Numbered from the stretch's first letter, positions 19,022 through 28,979 are shown. The stretch: DNA of 42,880 bases from Candidatus Blackburnbacteria bacterium RIFCSPHIGHO2_01_FULL_43_15b (GCA_001816385.1 MHBW01000011.1:1-42880), one strand, 5' to 3'. Notes: generated by a model from the sequence alone, not told the origin. Made by a program: numbers and translations.

Positions 19022-22000
19022 TTACCTCGAACTTCTTATTCTTTCCATAACTTCCATTTCCTCTTTTGTCGACTTGCTTAGTTTATGGATAAATTTCACA
19101 CCATTTAAATCCAAATCTTCATATTGTCCTTCCGGGCTTAAACTACGACCTTTTATAACTGAATCATTGCCACCGCCTCTAGCCATCTTCGCCTTCATCG
19201 GTTCGGCAACTATTAAATCAACAAAAAGATTAAAATATCTGTCCATACTTGTATCGCCTTTGTATACAACGGTGTAGGTTGGTTCTAATAAAATAACTGG
19301 TTCTTCTTTTCGATCTTTTGTCATTTTAATTATAGATCGGGCAAGGCTTGCATTTAACAAATCCTGTTTAGGAATTCTATCTTTGGCTTCCTCAATGCCT
19401 CTTTCTTCGATTTCGTCTCTAATATCTTGCGACAATCTGTTTAAATCAACAAGATACGCGACTTTACAATTAGGATCCCCAACATATCCCATTAACTGAT
19501 TGGCATAACTTCCTTCGGCATAATGCTGGCAAGAGCTATTGCCAAGTGGATATTTACCGGCTTGCCACAACATTTGAGCGTTATCCGTAAAAATCATTGC
19601 AAGCCTCCTTTTTTCTCCAAAATCAATTTTCTCCTTCAAGATAAATTCAACATTGCTGATATCTTGGACTAACGGGCTGTCTTTGAAATATTTTTTGAGC
19701 CTTTCCAAAACGCTTGTTATTGTTTCTCCACCTTTTTTGCCTTCCTTCTCAGCCATTCTATTGGTGGCTATCAACTTATTTGATAAATCCAGCAGGCGTA
19801 ATAAATCAATAGTGGATTTTAGTTCTTGCCTTTTTTGATAAAATTGTTCCAGATTTTTAGCATTGTTTTTATCAAGTTGGTATTCCCCCCAGATATCGGA
19901 ATTTAGTGCGTTTTGATAATTTTCTTCTACTTCCCTTGTTTTTTGCTCGATTGCCTGTCTCATTTCTGAAGTAAAAAGTTCATCAGCAGTCATTTTTTTC
20001 TGATCTTCCAGTCTTGAGTAATTACTTTCTAATACTTTTCTTAATTCTGCGGGTAAATAAGCGGAAATAAAGCCAACAGTATTTTTTATTTTTGATGACG
20101 GCGTGATTTCGGCACTTGCTGACAAAATCAATTCAATTCCTTGCCTAACTCGCGACAAGTTGTTGAAATTTATTATGGCGTCAATGCTTCTCGCGTCAGA
20201 AGAAATGTTTTTTATTTCACTATCAATTATTTCTGATTGCCTATCCGGTGTTTTTGCCATTTCAGTGAATATCGCTTCAAGCGTTTTTGAAATAAATTCA
20301 TTTTTGTTTTGCCCCATTTCCGGGTTAAAAATATGCCTGTGTTGTAAAACCGCTTCTTGTAAAATATGCTGAATCTGCTTTGGTTTGTCCGAACCTGTTT
20401 CGGCAACCATAATATCGCCAATCTCTGAAAAATAATCGCCCCTCCATATTTCAAGTTGTTCTTCGGACAAATGACCTACTTGATTTTTAACCCCCTCGTT
20501 CTTTAAGTCATAACGCCAATTTTTCCAGCCTCCTACTGTGTCAATATTTGCTACTATTTCAGCGACATATTCTTTAAGCGAAGGGAATCGTCCAAGATAA
20601 GTACAAATTGGTTCCAGATCACCCCATTCTTTTCCAATCGCCTCGATTTTTTCAGCGGTAATATTCTCGTTAGGCAGAATTTCTTGGAATTTTCTAGTTG
20701 CTACTTCTTTGACTAGAGAAACCAACTCATTTAAATTTTTTGCTTCTTTGGAAAATATTTCTGAAATTTCAGGCGGTAATTGTTTTCCCCGCGACTGTTC
20801 TTCGTAATCTTCATCACGGTCATACTGATCATCATCAGACTGATAGCTTTTTATTTTTTCAATTCTATTCAAAAAAACAATCCTTCTTAGCAATTCGGAC
20901 AAGGAATCCGCATCTTGTTTGGAGCCAAAATCAATAGTTGCTAATTTTTCGCCTAACAATTTTAGGATTTGAGTATCAGTTTCCAAAACATTTGTTATTC
21001 CATAAAGCAGGCTGTCTTTCTTGCTACTTTCTTTTCGTATATTGGAAAAAAGTTTTTGAAATTTATCTAATAGTCCTTCGCTTTCGCAAGCCCAATCCAG
21101 TTCCAATACTTGCAGAAAAACATTTTGAGGAATATTGCTGTATTTTTCGCTCCATGTTTTGTATAACGGAAAAATAGAGAGATCAAAACCTTTTAAAATT
21201 GATAGGGATTTAAGGGATTTATCTCTCAACTCTTTACTGGGAATTTTTTGAATTTCTCCAATAAACTGCATATCATGCCAATCGGCTTGTTTTGGCGAAG
21301 TAGAATAAAGCCACGCATGGAGATTTTCCTTAAGTTGACTATTTAGAAAGCCGCTGTCGTTTCGCAATAATTTTTTCAAAACGGCATATTTGATCGTAGA
21401 ATCGATATTTTCATTAAATACTAAGCCGAAAAGCGCGCGGTTTGAATCGGAATTATCCAATCGCATAAGCGTATAAAACGCACCTTCTTGAAGCGGATCG
21501 AGTCCCCATTTTGAATCGGCGATTTCTTTTTGTTTTGCTCTTGCTGAAATAATTTCCGAAAATTCCTGACCGACGCTTGCTTCGCCATTTTTTGTCAAAC
21601 CCGCCAAAATATCAAAAGCCTTCCGTCGTTCTGCAAAGGGCAGTTCATTATTTTTTGTTATCTCTTTTTGCTCGGCAAAAAATTCTTGGAAAATTGGTTC
21701 ACATTCGGAAAAATGAGATTTTAATTTAATAACCAAGTCCCATTTCCTCTCATTTATATAACCTGTGTATTGGGTTTTGACGAATTCCGTTATATCTAAA
21801 TCAGGCAAAAACTTTTCCTTTATTTTTTCTATACTATCTTTGTTTCCTCTTTCAAAGTTGGCGAGCAACGCCTGTTCTGCTAAAGCCACATATTCCGGAC
21901 TCAACAGCTTTTCGTCAGAAATTGAAAATACTTCTTGAATTTTAACTACATTATTAACATTGCCGGATTTTAAATTATTCAATATTAAAACATGAGAAGT

Positions 22001-22552
22001 TTCCGCAAAGGACTGATCATCGATGTTAAACTTTCTTTTGATATCCAAGGCTTTTCGCAAATCTTTATCCGCGGGGCAATAACTGCTTACATAATTTCCG
22101 ATTTTTAAAATAACCGCCTTTTTTGCTGCCTCTTGAAATTCAGGCTGAGTGTAAACTTCACCTGAAACAGAAAGATTAGACGCGATATCTTCCATTTCTT
22201 TTAAATCTGCTGAACTCAATGTTTTTAGCATTGCCTTTTTAGCTTCTTCTTGAAGTTTAGGGTCAGCTTCCAGCTCACCGGCAGGAATATTGAATTTCTG
22301 TTGAATCGAGCGAGCATTTCGCAATGATTCTTCGGCATATCTACTATCATACGAGTCGCCACCAACTCGCGAAAGAAATGATTCTAATTTTGATTTTGCC
22401 TCTTGTTTTGCTTTTCCAAAATTTTCTTTCTTAACCAAATTATAGGCGGCGGTATAATCCTCGCCAGTGCCTTTAGGGCCAATAATATCTTTTAATCTAT
22501 TGGCCTCTTTCTGTGCTTTTTCTAAATTGTATGGTTTAAAATTTTCAGGCAT
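19022..22552 (-). CDS. ~1180-aa predominantly helical protein of unknown function with repeated helical units
   Basis: Single long ORF; N-terminal units such as IQQKFNIPAGELEADPKLQEEAKKAMLKTLSSADLKEM and IKRKFNIDDQSF...; C-terminal YPLGNSSCQHYAEGSYANQLMGYVGDPNCKVAYLVDLN block. Confidence 0.85.
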   Translation of the reverse strand: MPENFKPYNLEKAQKEANRLKDIIGPKGTGEDYTAAYNLVKKENFGKAKQEAKSKLESFLSRVGGDSYDSRYAEESLRNARSIQQKFNIPAGELEADPKLQEEAKKAMLKTLSSADLKEMEDIASNLSVSGEVYTQPEFQEAAKKAVILKIGNYVSSYCPADKDLRKALDIKRKFNIDDQSFAETSHVLILNNLKSGNVNNVVKIQEVFSISDEKLLSPEYVALAEQALLANFERGNKDSIEKIKEKFLPDLDITEFVKTQYTGYINERKWDLVIKLKSHFSECEPIFQEFFAEQKEITKNNELPFAERRKAFDILAGLTKNGEASVGQEFSEIISARAKQKEIADSKWGLDPLQEGAFYTLMRLDNSDSNRALFGLVFNENIDSTIKYAVLKKLLRNDSGFLNSQLKENLHAWLYSTSPKQADWHDMQFIGEIQKIPSKELRDKSLKSLSILKGFDLSIFPLYKTWSEKYSNIPQNVFLQVLELDWACESEGLLDKFQKLFSNIRKESSKKDSLLYGITNVLETDTQILKLLGEKLATIDFGSKQDADSLSELLRRIVFLNRIEKIKSYQSDDDQYDRDEDYEEQSRGKQLPPEISEIFSKEAKNLNELVSLVKEVATRKFQEILPNENITAEKIEAIGKEWGDLEPICTYLGRFPSLKEYVAEIVANIDTVGGWKNWRYDLKNEGVKNQVGHLSEEQLEIWRGDYFSEIGDIMVAETGSDKPKQIQHILQEAVLQHRHIFNPEMGQNKNEFISKTLEAIFTEMAKTPDRQSEIIDSEIKNISSDARSIDAIINFNNLSRVRQGIELILSASAEITPSSKIKNTVGFISAYLPAELRKVLESNYSRLEDQKKMTADELFTSEMRQAIEQKTREVEENYQNALNSDIWGEYQLDKNNAKNLEQFYQKRQELKSTIDLLRLLDLSNKLIATNRMAEKEGKKGGETITSVLERLKKYFKDSPLVQDISNVEFILKEKIDFGEKRRLAMIFTDNAQMLWQAGKYPLGNSSCQHYAEGSYANQLMGYVGDPNCKVAYLVDLNRLSQDIRDEIEERGIEEAKDRIPKQDLLNASLARSIIKMTKDRKEEPVILLEPTYTVVYKGDTSMDRYFNLFVDLIVAEPMKAKMARGGGNDSVIKGRSLSPEGQYEDLDLNGVKFIHKLSKSTKEEMEVMERIRSSR

Positions 22553-22553
22553 A

Positions 22554-22769
22554 TTATTTTCTAAATAAATTCTCAATAGAAACACCGAGGGCTTTGGCTA
22601 TTCGTTCAAGTGTATCTACTGTTGGATTGGGGTTTTCCCCTGATTCTATTTTCACAATTGTATTATAAGCAACTTCCGCCTCTTTTGATAGGCGGTCTTG
22701 AGAGAGATTCTTCTCTTTTCTGTATCGTCTTATGTTTTTTGCGATTGTGGATAATTTCTTGTTTGACAT
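22554..22769 (-). CDS. XRE-family HTH regulator
   Basis: IAKNIRRYRKEKNLSQDRLSKEAEVAYNTIVKIESGENPNPTVDTLERIAKALGVSIENLF; stop lies 1 nt before the ATG of the large ORF. Confidence 0.93.
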   Translation of the reverse strand: MSNKKLSTIAKNIRRYRKEKNLSQDRLSKEAEVAYNTIVKIESGENPNPTVDTLERIAKALGVSIENLFRK

Positions 22770-22966
22770 TTGCCTAGTTTGGTAATACTATTAAAATAGG
22801 TATCAAGGTTGTTGCCTGCTGTAAACTTTATGCTCAATATAATAGTACCAAATAAACTAAAGATGGTCAAAAGTTTTTCAACATTAGGGAGTAGAATTTC
22901 AAAAACGCGCGCACGGGAGGGTGGGGCAAGCGTTTTTTCCTCTTTTGTTTTCGGGTTTCTTTTTTT

Positions 22967-23001
22967 GGTCCCGCCGTCCGCTCGCAAAAAATTCTGGCCG
23001 T
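22967..23001. repeat. Right copy of perfect 35-bp inverted repeat
   Basis: ggtcccgccgtccgctcgcaaaaaattctggccgt. Confidence 0.92.
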
Positions 23002-23131
23002 TTAATCAGGCGGGCGAAGCCCGCAACAAAACAAATGTTTTGTATCCAATTTTTTCCTTTCCGCCTTCGGCGGAATGCGAAGCCAGTTTTTAATCCCGCG
23101 CTTTACCGCCAAAGGCGACTAACAACAAAAT

Positions 23132-24790
23132 ATGACAAAATACTTTCTCTACGCAAGAAAATCTACCGAGGACGAGGAACGCCAAGTGATGAGCATTGAA
23201 GCCCAGCTCGCGGAGTTGGCGGAATTTGCCAAGCGGGAAAACATTGAAATTGCCGAAACTTTTATTGAAAGCAAAAGCGCAAAGAAGCCGGGGCGAGAAG
23301 TGTTTAACGAGATGATGAGCAAGGTGCAAGAGAGTAAAGCTCCAGTTGGACTTCTCGCGTGGCATCCGGATCGCCTCGCCCGCAATAGCGTTGATGGCGG
23401 TTTGATAATCTACTCCATAGACACCACTAAAATCGCTTCTTTGCGCTTCCCCACATTTTGGTTTGAGCCAACTCCGCAAGGGCTTTTTATGCTTCAAGTC
23501 GCCTTTGGCCAATCAAAATATTATTCCGACAATTTGTCGGAAAACGTAAAGCGCGGGATTCGCCAAAAACTCAGGCGCGGAGAGTGGCCCGGCCTTGCGC
23601 CGTTCGGGTATGTGAATAATCCCAAAACAAGAACGATTGAGCCAGACGCAACAAAAGTACGAGTGATAAAGAAAGCATTTGAGGAATACGCGCAAGGCCG
23701 TCATACACTTTTATCTTTAGGCGAACGCCTGAGTTTTTGGGGCGTGGTGAGCGGGACCGGAAAACCGCTTTGCAAGGCAACACTTCAAAGAATGCTTACA
23801 AACAAGGTATATCTCGGCTTAATCGTCCATAACGGCGAAACTTACGAGGGCGGTTTTCCGGCAATTGTTTCCAGAGCGACTTTTGAGAAAGTGCAAGAGG
23901 TGCTAAAGAACCGAGCCAAGCCGCGCCATTCTAAGAAACGGCACAACTTCCCATTCACCGGACTACTCACTTGTGGTGAGTGCGGCGCGGCCATTACCGC
24001 ACAATACGCGCATGGACACGGCGGCACTTACAAATACTACCGTTGCACCAAACGGCTTGGCTCGTGTTCGCAAAGTTATCTGCGCGAGGACCTGCTCACC
24101 GAACAGCTGAAAGAGGAAATCTCAAAAGTCGCTCTTTGCGAAGACTGGAAAGAAAAAATGTTGGCGCAAGTGGAAATGTGGGAAAAAGAAAATATCCAGT
24201 CTTCGCAATCTTTCGCCCAAAATCTGGAAAAGGAAATCAAAGAAACAGAAGGAAAGCTCGATAGATTGGTAAACGCCTTTTTGGACGGAAGCATTGAAAA
24301 AGAAACTTATCTCGCCAAAAAGGACGAACTTATCACCACCAAAACAGACCTCCAGCGAAGGAAGTCTGATTTTGGGCGAAAGGGAAACAATTGGATCGAA
24401 CCTTTGCGCGAATGGATTTTAACCGCTCACCACGCCGAAAAACTGGCTTTGTCCAACGAATTTGATGAAATCAAATCGTTGGTGGAAAAAATTGGAACGA
24501 ACCGCCGTTTGCTTTCCCAAAAAACTGAATTTGAATTCGTCCGACCGTACGATTTAATTCCGAAATACAGGGCTTTTTGCGAAGCGAGACCCGCCGAAGG
24601 CGGGGCGAGCGAGCAACAAAACGCCTCTGAATTTGAAAAATGTCTGAATTGGTCGGGGTGGGTGGAATTGAACCACCTACTTCTCGCACCCGAAGCGAGC
24701 GGTCTACCGATGACCTACACCCCGATAAAGCCATTTTACCACACAAAAGTGCTAGCTACTTTTGGTACTCAAAGAGTTCATGTTCTTTAA
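23132..24790 (+). CDS. Large serine recombinase (resolvase + recombinase + zinc-ribbon domains)
   Basis: YFLYARKSTEDEERQVMSIEAQL...NLSENVKRGIRQKLRRGEWPGLAPFGYVNN...GLLTCGECGAAITAQYAHGHGGTYKYYRC; the 3' end reads through the tRNA-Pro gene, so the true C-terminus is uncertain. Confidence 0.88.
   Translation: MTKYFLYARKSTEDEERQVMSIEAQLAELAEFAKRENIEIAETFIESKSAKKPGREVFNEMMSKVQESKAPVGLLAWHPDRLARNSVDGGLIIYSIDTTKIASLRFPTFWFEPTPQGLFMLQVAFGQSKYYSDNLSENVKRGIRQKLRRGEWPGLAPFGYVNNPKTRTIEPDATKVRVIKKAFEEYAQGRHTLLSLGERLSFWGVVSGTGKPLCKATLQRMLTNKVYLGLIVHNGETYEGGFPAIVSRATFEKVQEVLKNRAKPRHSKKRHNFPFTGLLTCGECGAAITAQYAHGHGGTYKYYRCTKRLGSCSQSYLREDLLTEQLKEEISKVALCEDWKEKMLAQVEMWEKENIQSSQSFAQNLEKEIKETEGKLDRLVNAFLDGSIEKETYLAKKDELITTKTDLQRRKSDFGRKGNNWIEPLREWILTAHHAEKLALSNEFDEIKSLVEKIGTNRRLLSQKTEFEFVRPYDLIPKYRAFCEARPAEGGASEQQNASEFEKCLNWSGWVELNHLLLAPEASGLPMTYTPIKPFYHTKVLATFGTQRVHVL
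24650..24724 (-). tRNA. tRNA-Pro (anticodon CGG) with encoded CCA
   Basis: CGGGGTG-TA-GGTC..GACC-GCTCGC TTCGGGT GCGAG..GGTGGTTCAATTCCACC-CACCCCG-A-CCA. Confidence 0.9.
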
Positions 24791-25310
24791 ACCATAACCC
24801 AATCTCAAATTCTGCCTCAATGGGCACTCCAGAACAATGGACAAGATTATAAACTGCCCTCCTGCCAAAGGCCGACAAAGTTGGAGAATCATATGTATAA
24901 TCCCCTCTTATCGTTCCCGGAGGAGCATCAATCGGATAGGTTGGTCCCACATGTTTTTTAACAATTTCAACTGACCCCGGGCCTTCTAAAACCATAGCCA
25001 CAACCGGCCCTGACTTCATAAAATCCAAAAGCCATTGGTGGATCATTTTGCCCAATTTAATCGGGTCGTCGGTGCCTAAATCTTCGTTAGGATCTTTGCC
25101 ATTCTCCTTCCAAAACTCCAGGCTTCTCGTTCCCACTTTTTCAAACCAGGCCTCATCTTTATCGTAATGCTTGCGCAACAGATCCTCATCAACCCAAACC
25201 ATCTTCATCCCAACAATTTTTAAACCCAATTTTTCAAAACGGGAGAGAATTTCTCCCACCATGCCTCTTTTAACCCCATCCGGCTTTACTGCTAAAAAAG
25301 TACGCTCCAT
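24756..25310 (-). CDS. ndk: Nucleoside diphosphate kinase
   Basis: ERTFLAVKPDGVKRGMVGEI...GPVVAMVLEG...PGTIRGDY...NLVHCSGVPIEAEFEI; contains an insertion relative to short NDKs. Confidence 0.92.
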   Translation of the reverse strand: MERTFLAVKPDGVKRGMVGEILSRFEKLGLKIVGMKMVWVDEDLLRKHYDKDEAWFEKVGTRSLEFWKENGKDPNEDLGTDDPIKLGKMIHQWLLDFMKSGPVVAMVLEGPGSVEIVKKHVGPTYPIDAPPGTIRGDYTYDSPTLSAFGRRAVYNLVHCSGVPIEAEFEIGLWFKEHELFEYQK

Positions 25311-25315
25311 AAAAA

Positions 25316-26761
25316 TCAACTTCTGAGCAGCTTGCGAAAACGCTCAGGATTGTCAAACGGTCCAACTATGGCCAAATTTAATCTATCTTCTTGGAAAAAA
25401 CTACCTGCCACGCGGTAAACATCTTCCGCAGTTACGTTGTCAATTCCACTTAAAACATCTTCAACCGTTCTCAACCTGCCTTCCAAAAGATAATGCTCGC
25501 CAAAAAAATCCGAGACGTTTTCCGTATCTTCAAGGCTTAACAAAAACCTACCTTTGGCGTATTCCTTGGCTTTTGAGAGCTCCTTCTCCGTCACCTTGTC
25601 ATTCTGAGCCGCAGGCGAAGAATCTCTGGCGGATGCCATATCCCTCGCATGTGCGAGAGATCCCTCACTAACGTTCAGGATGACATCCAAAATCACTTTT
25701 ATCGCTTCGTCAACTTTCCCCAATTCCACCCCCGCGCGGGCGGCCAAATACCCCGCGTCCGTATAATGTTGAACACTTGTGTGTATATAATATGCTAGAC
25801 CACGCTTTTCGCGGACTTGGCTAAAGAGACGGGACGACATCCCCCCGCCTAAAATCGCCGACAAAACCGTTTCTATATACCGGTCTTTATGTCCCAAGGG
25901 ATTACCGGAAAACCCCAAAACCAGGTGGGCCTGTTCTGTGAGCTTGGTGACCAGCCTTACGTCTGGGGCAACCCGACCATTGTCATTCTGCCTCACCACT
26001 CTGTCATCCTCGCGAATGCGGGGATCCAAAAACGACTTGTCGTCCCCATGCAAATGGGGATCCAAAAATACGTTTCTGGTATGGATTCCTGCCTGCGCAG
26101 GAATGACACCCTTCTCGTTCAGGGTGGCATGGTCTCCGAACCATTTTTCCGCCAACTCCTCAATCTTCCTCTGCTCAAACTTTCCCGCCACAGAAATAAC
26201 CATATTCTTTGGCTGGTAAAGCTTTTTTCTAAATTCCACAAAATCGTTTTTCGTCACTCTTTTGATATTGGCCGGTTTGCCCGCAATATCGTGCCCCAGG
26301 GAAGTTTTATCGCCATATAGAAGTTCTTCAAAACTTGTCGCAACTTTTTGTGGCGGCAAATCTTCATACATCGCAATTTCCTGAATAATTACCCCCTTTT
26401 CGCGTTCAATTTCCTGTGGTTCCAAAAGCGGCTCAAAGACCATATCAGACAATACATCAAATGCTAATTCTACATGTTTTTGTGTCACTTTTAAGTGGTA
26501 GGCTGTTCTTTCTTTGTCGGTTGAAGCGTTAATTTCGGCGCCTATAGAATCCGCTGCAGTTGAAACAGCCTGCGCCGAAGGATAGCGGCTGGTACCCTTA
26601 AAAACCATGTGCTCTAAAAAATGAGCCAAACCTGCCACACGGGTATTTTCATCACGGGAACCCGCCCGAACAAATACTTGAACCGTACAGGATTCCACCC
26701 CAGGAACAGAGGAAGTAATGAGAGTAATACCGTTTGATAATGTAGATTTATTCAATTTCAT
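25316..26761 (-). CDS. M16 family zinc peptidase with two in-frame repeat-derived insertions
   Basis: GLAHFLEHMVFKGT (HxxEH) ; insertions VIPAQAGIHTRNVFLDPHLHGDDKSFLDPRIREDDR and ILNVSEGSLAHARDMASARDSSPAAQNDK. Confidence 0.9.
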   Translation of the reverse strand: MKLNKSTLSNGITLITSSVPGVESCTVQVFVRAGSRDENTRVAGLAHFLEHMVFKGTSRYPSAQAVSTAADSIGAEINASTDKERTAYHLKVTQKHVELAFDVLSDMVFEPLLEPQEIEREKGVIIQEIAMYEDLPPQKVATSFEELLYGDKTSLGHDIAGKPANIKRVTKNDFVEFRKKLYQPKNMVISVAGKFEQRKIEELAEKWFGDHATLNEKGVIPAQAGIHTRNVFLDPHLHGDDKSFLDPRIREDDRVVRQNDNGRVAPDVRLVTKLTEQAHLVLGFSGNPLGHKDRYIETVLSAILGGGMSSRLFSQVREKRGLAYYIHTSVQHYTDAGYLAARAGVELGKVDEAIKVILDVILNVSEGSLAHARDMASARDSSPAAQNDKVTEKELSKAKEYAKGRFLLSLEDTENVSDFFGEHYLLEGRLRTVEDVLSGIDNVTAEDVYRVAGSFFQEDRLNLAIVGPFDNPERFRKLLRS

Positions 26762-26771
26762 AAGTAGAAAG

Positions 26772-28883
26772 TTACATCTTCTGGGGCGCTTCAATCCCCA
26801 ACAACCCCAGGCCTGTTTTGAGAATATTCCCCACCGCTTGGGTAAGAACAAGACGAAATGTAAACTTGTCATTCCCACGAAAGTGGGAACCCATACAGAT
26901 ATCTTTATAGTTCTCCGCCTGCGCGGGGATGACAGCTTTTTGGTGGCCATGGTCAACGTTGGGAGGCAAAATCCTGTGTTGATTGTAAAAAGCGTTATAT
27001 TTTTGGGCTAAATCAAACAAGAAATTGCAGACAAGATTTGGAGAATGGGTTTTGGCTGCTTCTTCAACAACTTCCGGGAATTTATAAAAAGTGCGCAAAA
27101 CGGCAAGTTCCTCCGACCCCATTACGTCATCGCGAGGAATGGTGAGCGAAATCGAGCCAGACGTGGCAATCTCTAGAGATTGCTTCACTGCGTTCGCAAT
27201 GACAGACTTGCATCGAGCGTATGTGTATTGCAAATATGGCGCGGAGTTGCCTTCCAGGGCCATAACTTTGTCCCAGTCAAAAACTATGTTGGAAGAAGGA
27301 TGATGCGACAGATCAAAGTATTTTACTGCACCAACCCCAACAGCAACTCCAACATCGTTCGACGGGTAGGAAGTGCCAAGTGTACGGGTGGCGGGAGCGG
27401 AGGGAGTCCCGCCGAGTGACCGCAGGGAGCCTGCGACCGAGGACGTCGGGTGGGACGAGCTCCCGACAGGACCCGAAGCAGGTGATTTGACAGGACCCCG
27501 AGCAGCCAAGGCGCGTGCTCTTTCTATTGCTTCTTCAAGCACCTCTTCCAAATGTACCGTATCCCCCTTTCTGGTCGAAAATTTCTTCCCGGAAGGTGCC
27601 AGGTACAAACCATGCTTTATATGCACAAACCGAGTCGGAACGACTCGTCCTGAGCTCGGCGAAGGATCCCCCCACCCTAGCAACCTAACAGCCTCAAAAA
27701 GCTGCTGAAAATGCAGGGCCTGTTCTGCCCCCACCTCATACAAGATCAAACTAGGATCCCATTCTTTTAGTCGAAACTTAACTGTTGCTAAATCCCGGGT
27801 AAAATAATTCGTTGCGCCATCAGACTTGACCAAAATCGCCGGCGGCAGAACTTGTCCTGAGCTTGCCGAGGGAAACTCCACAATTAAAGCTCCCTCGCTT
27901 TCTTTGGCAATTCCCCGAACTTTGCATTCTTCGACTACTTCGGGCATTAATTTTTCGTAAAAACTTTCACCATACGCATAATCAATCGTTACTCCCAGCA
28001 AATCGTAAATGCGATTAAACTCGGTTAAGGAAATATCTTTGACCTTTTGCCAAATCTCGCGGGCATCAGGGTCACCTTCCTCTAGCCTTTTAAACCACTC
28101 CCGCGCCCCGTCCATAAGTTCCGGCCTCTCCTCCGCCTCTTTATTAAATTCAACATACATTCTTTCTAAATCTTCGATGGTCAAGTTCTCAATTTTTGCA
28201 TTTTGATTTACCATTCTGGTGGGAGCTTTGCTCATGATTTTTGCAATTAGCATTCCGAATTGTCTTCCCCAATCCCCAAGATGGTTATCGCCAATCACAC
28301 GCGCCCCCAAAAACTTGTAAAGGTTGTAAATTGCCTGGCCAATAATTGTTGAACGAAGATGCCCGATTCCAAAAGGCTTGGCTATATTTGGGCCGGAATA
28401 ATCAACAATTACAGTTTGACCGGCAAAGACGTCTGAGCTTCCATAAGATTCCCCCAATTCCCCGACTTTCCCCATTCCCCCTACCAACATTTCTTTTGCA
28501 AGCCAAAAATTAATAAAGCCAGGAGCAACAACATCAATTTTTTCTACCAGACCTTCAAGTGTTTTGTCCTTCTCCAACTTTTCCTTTATCTTTTCTGCCA
28601 ACTTCAGAGGTGAGGTAAAACCTGTCCCATCAACCCCTTCTTCTGTCATTTCGGGCTCAGACCCGGAATCTATAACGTATTCGTTTCTGAGCAAAGCAAA
28701 TATATCAATATTTCTGGTTCCCCGCCTGCGCGGGGATGACATTTTTTTAAATACAGCCATCGCAATGTTTGAGCTGTAGTCCCCATGAGCTTCCACGGAA
28801 GGATGTTCAAGTTTTGGCTCAATGTCCTGCCCGGTTAATTCTTTAACTACCTTTGCAATAGCATTTCTTAGTTGTTCGCGCAT
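26772..28883 (-). CDS. argS: Arginyl-tRNA synthetase with several in-frame repeat-derived insertions
   Basis: FGIGHLRSTIIGQAIYNLYKFLG...LAPSGKKFSTRKGDTVHLEE...KYFDLSHHPSSNIVFDWDKVMALEGNSAPYLQYTYAR; insertions such as MSSPRRRGTRNIDIF..., VIANAVKQSLEIATSGSISLTIPRDDV, VIPAQAENYKDICMGSHFRGND. Confidence 0.92.
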   Translation of the reverse strand: MREQLRNAIAKVVKELTGQDIEPKLEHPSVEAHGDYSSNIAMAVFKKMSSPRRRGTRNIDIFALLRNEYVIDSGSEPEMTEEGVDGTGFTSPLKLAEKIKEKLEKDKTLEGLVEKIDVVAPGFINFWLAKEMLVGGMGKVGELGESYGSSDVFAGQTVIVDYSGPNIAKPFGIGHLRSTIIGQAIYNLYKFLGARVIGDNHLGDWGRQFGMLIAKIMSKAPTRMVNQNAKIENLTIEDLERMYVEFNKEAEERPELMDGAREWFKRLEEGDPDAREIWQKVKDISLTEFNRIYDLLGVTIDYAYGESFYEKLMPEVVEECKVRGIAKESEGALIVEFPSASSGQVLPPAILVKSDGATNYFTRDLATVKFRLKEWDPSLILYEVGAEQALHFQQLFEAVRLLGWGDPSPSSGRVVPTRFVHIKHGLYLAPSGKKFSTRKGDTVHLEEVLEEAIERARALAARGPVKSPASGPVGSSSHPTSSVAGSLRSLGGTPSAPATRTLGTSYPSNDVGVAVGVGAVKYFDLSHHPSSNIVFDWDKVMALEGNSAPYLQYTYARCKSVIANAVKQSLEIATSGSISLTIPRDDVMGSEELAVLRTFYKFPEVVEEAAKTHSPNLVCNFLFDLAQKYNAFYNQHRILPPNVDHGHQKAVIPAQAENYKDICMGSHFRGNDKFTFRLVLTQAVGNILKTGLGLLGIEAPQKM

Positions 28884-28955
28884 TTGCCCAATTGTACCTT
28901 TTTAGATTCCCCAAGGGAAGAATGGAAGAATAGAAGAAATGAAGTTACCGTCCTC

Positions 28956-28979
28956 ATTATTCCCACGATCGTTTCAACA
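28956..28979. promoter_or_regulatory. Degenerate GATC-centred palindrome overlapping the 3' end of paaX-like gene 2
   Basis: attattcccacgatcgtttcaaca resembles the upstream palindrome attattgacacgatcgtgtcaataat. Confidence 0.45.

Noticed and set aside
24640-24852. ORF MSELVGVGGIEPPTSRTRSERSTDDLHPDK...
   Set aside because: Translation of the complement of tRNA-Pro; a common spurious protein pattern.
26718-27011. Plus-strand ORF with VIPTKVGTHTDIFIVLRLRGDD
   Set aside because: Antisense to the argS/M16 junction; peptide is the translated repeat.
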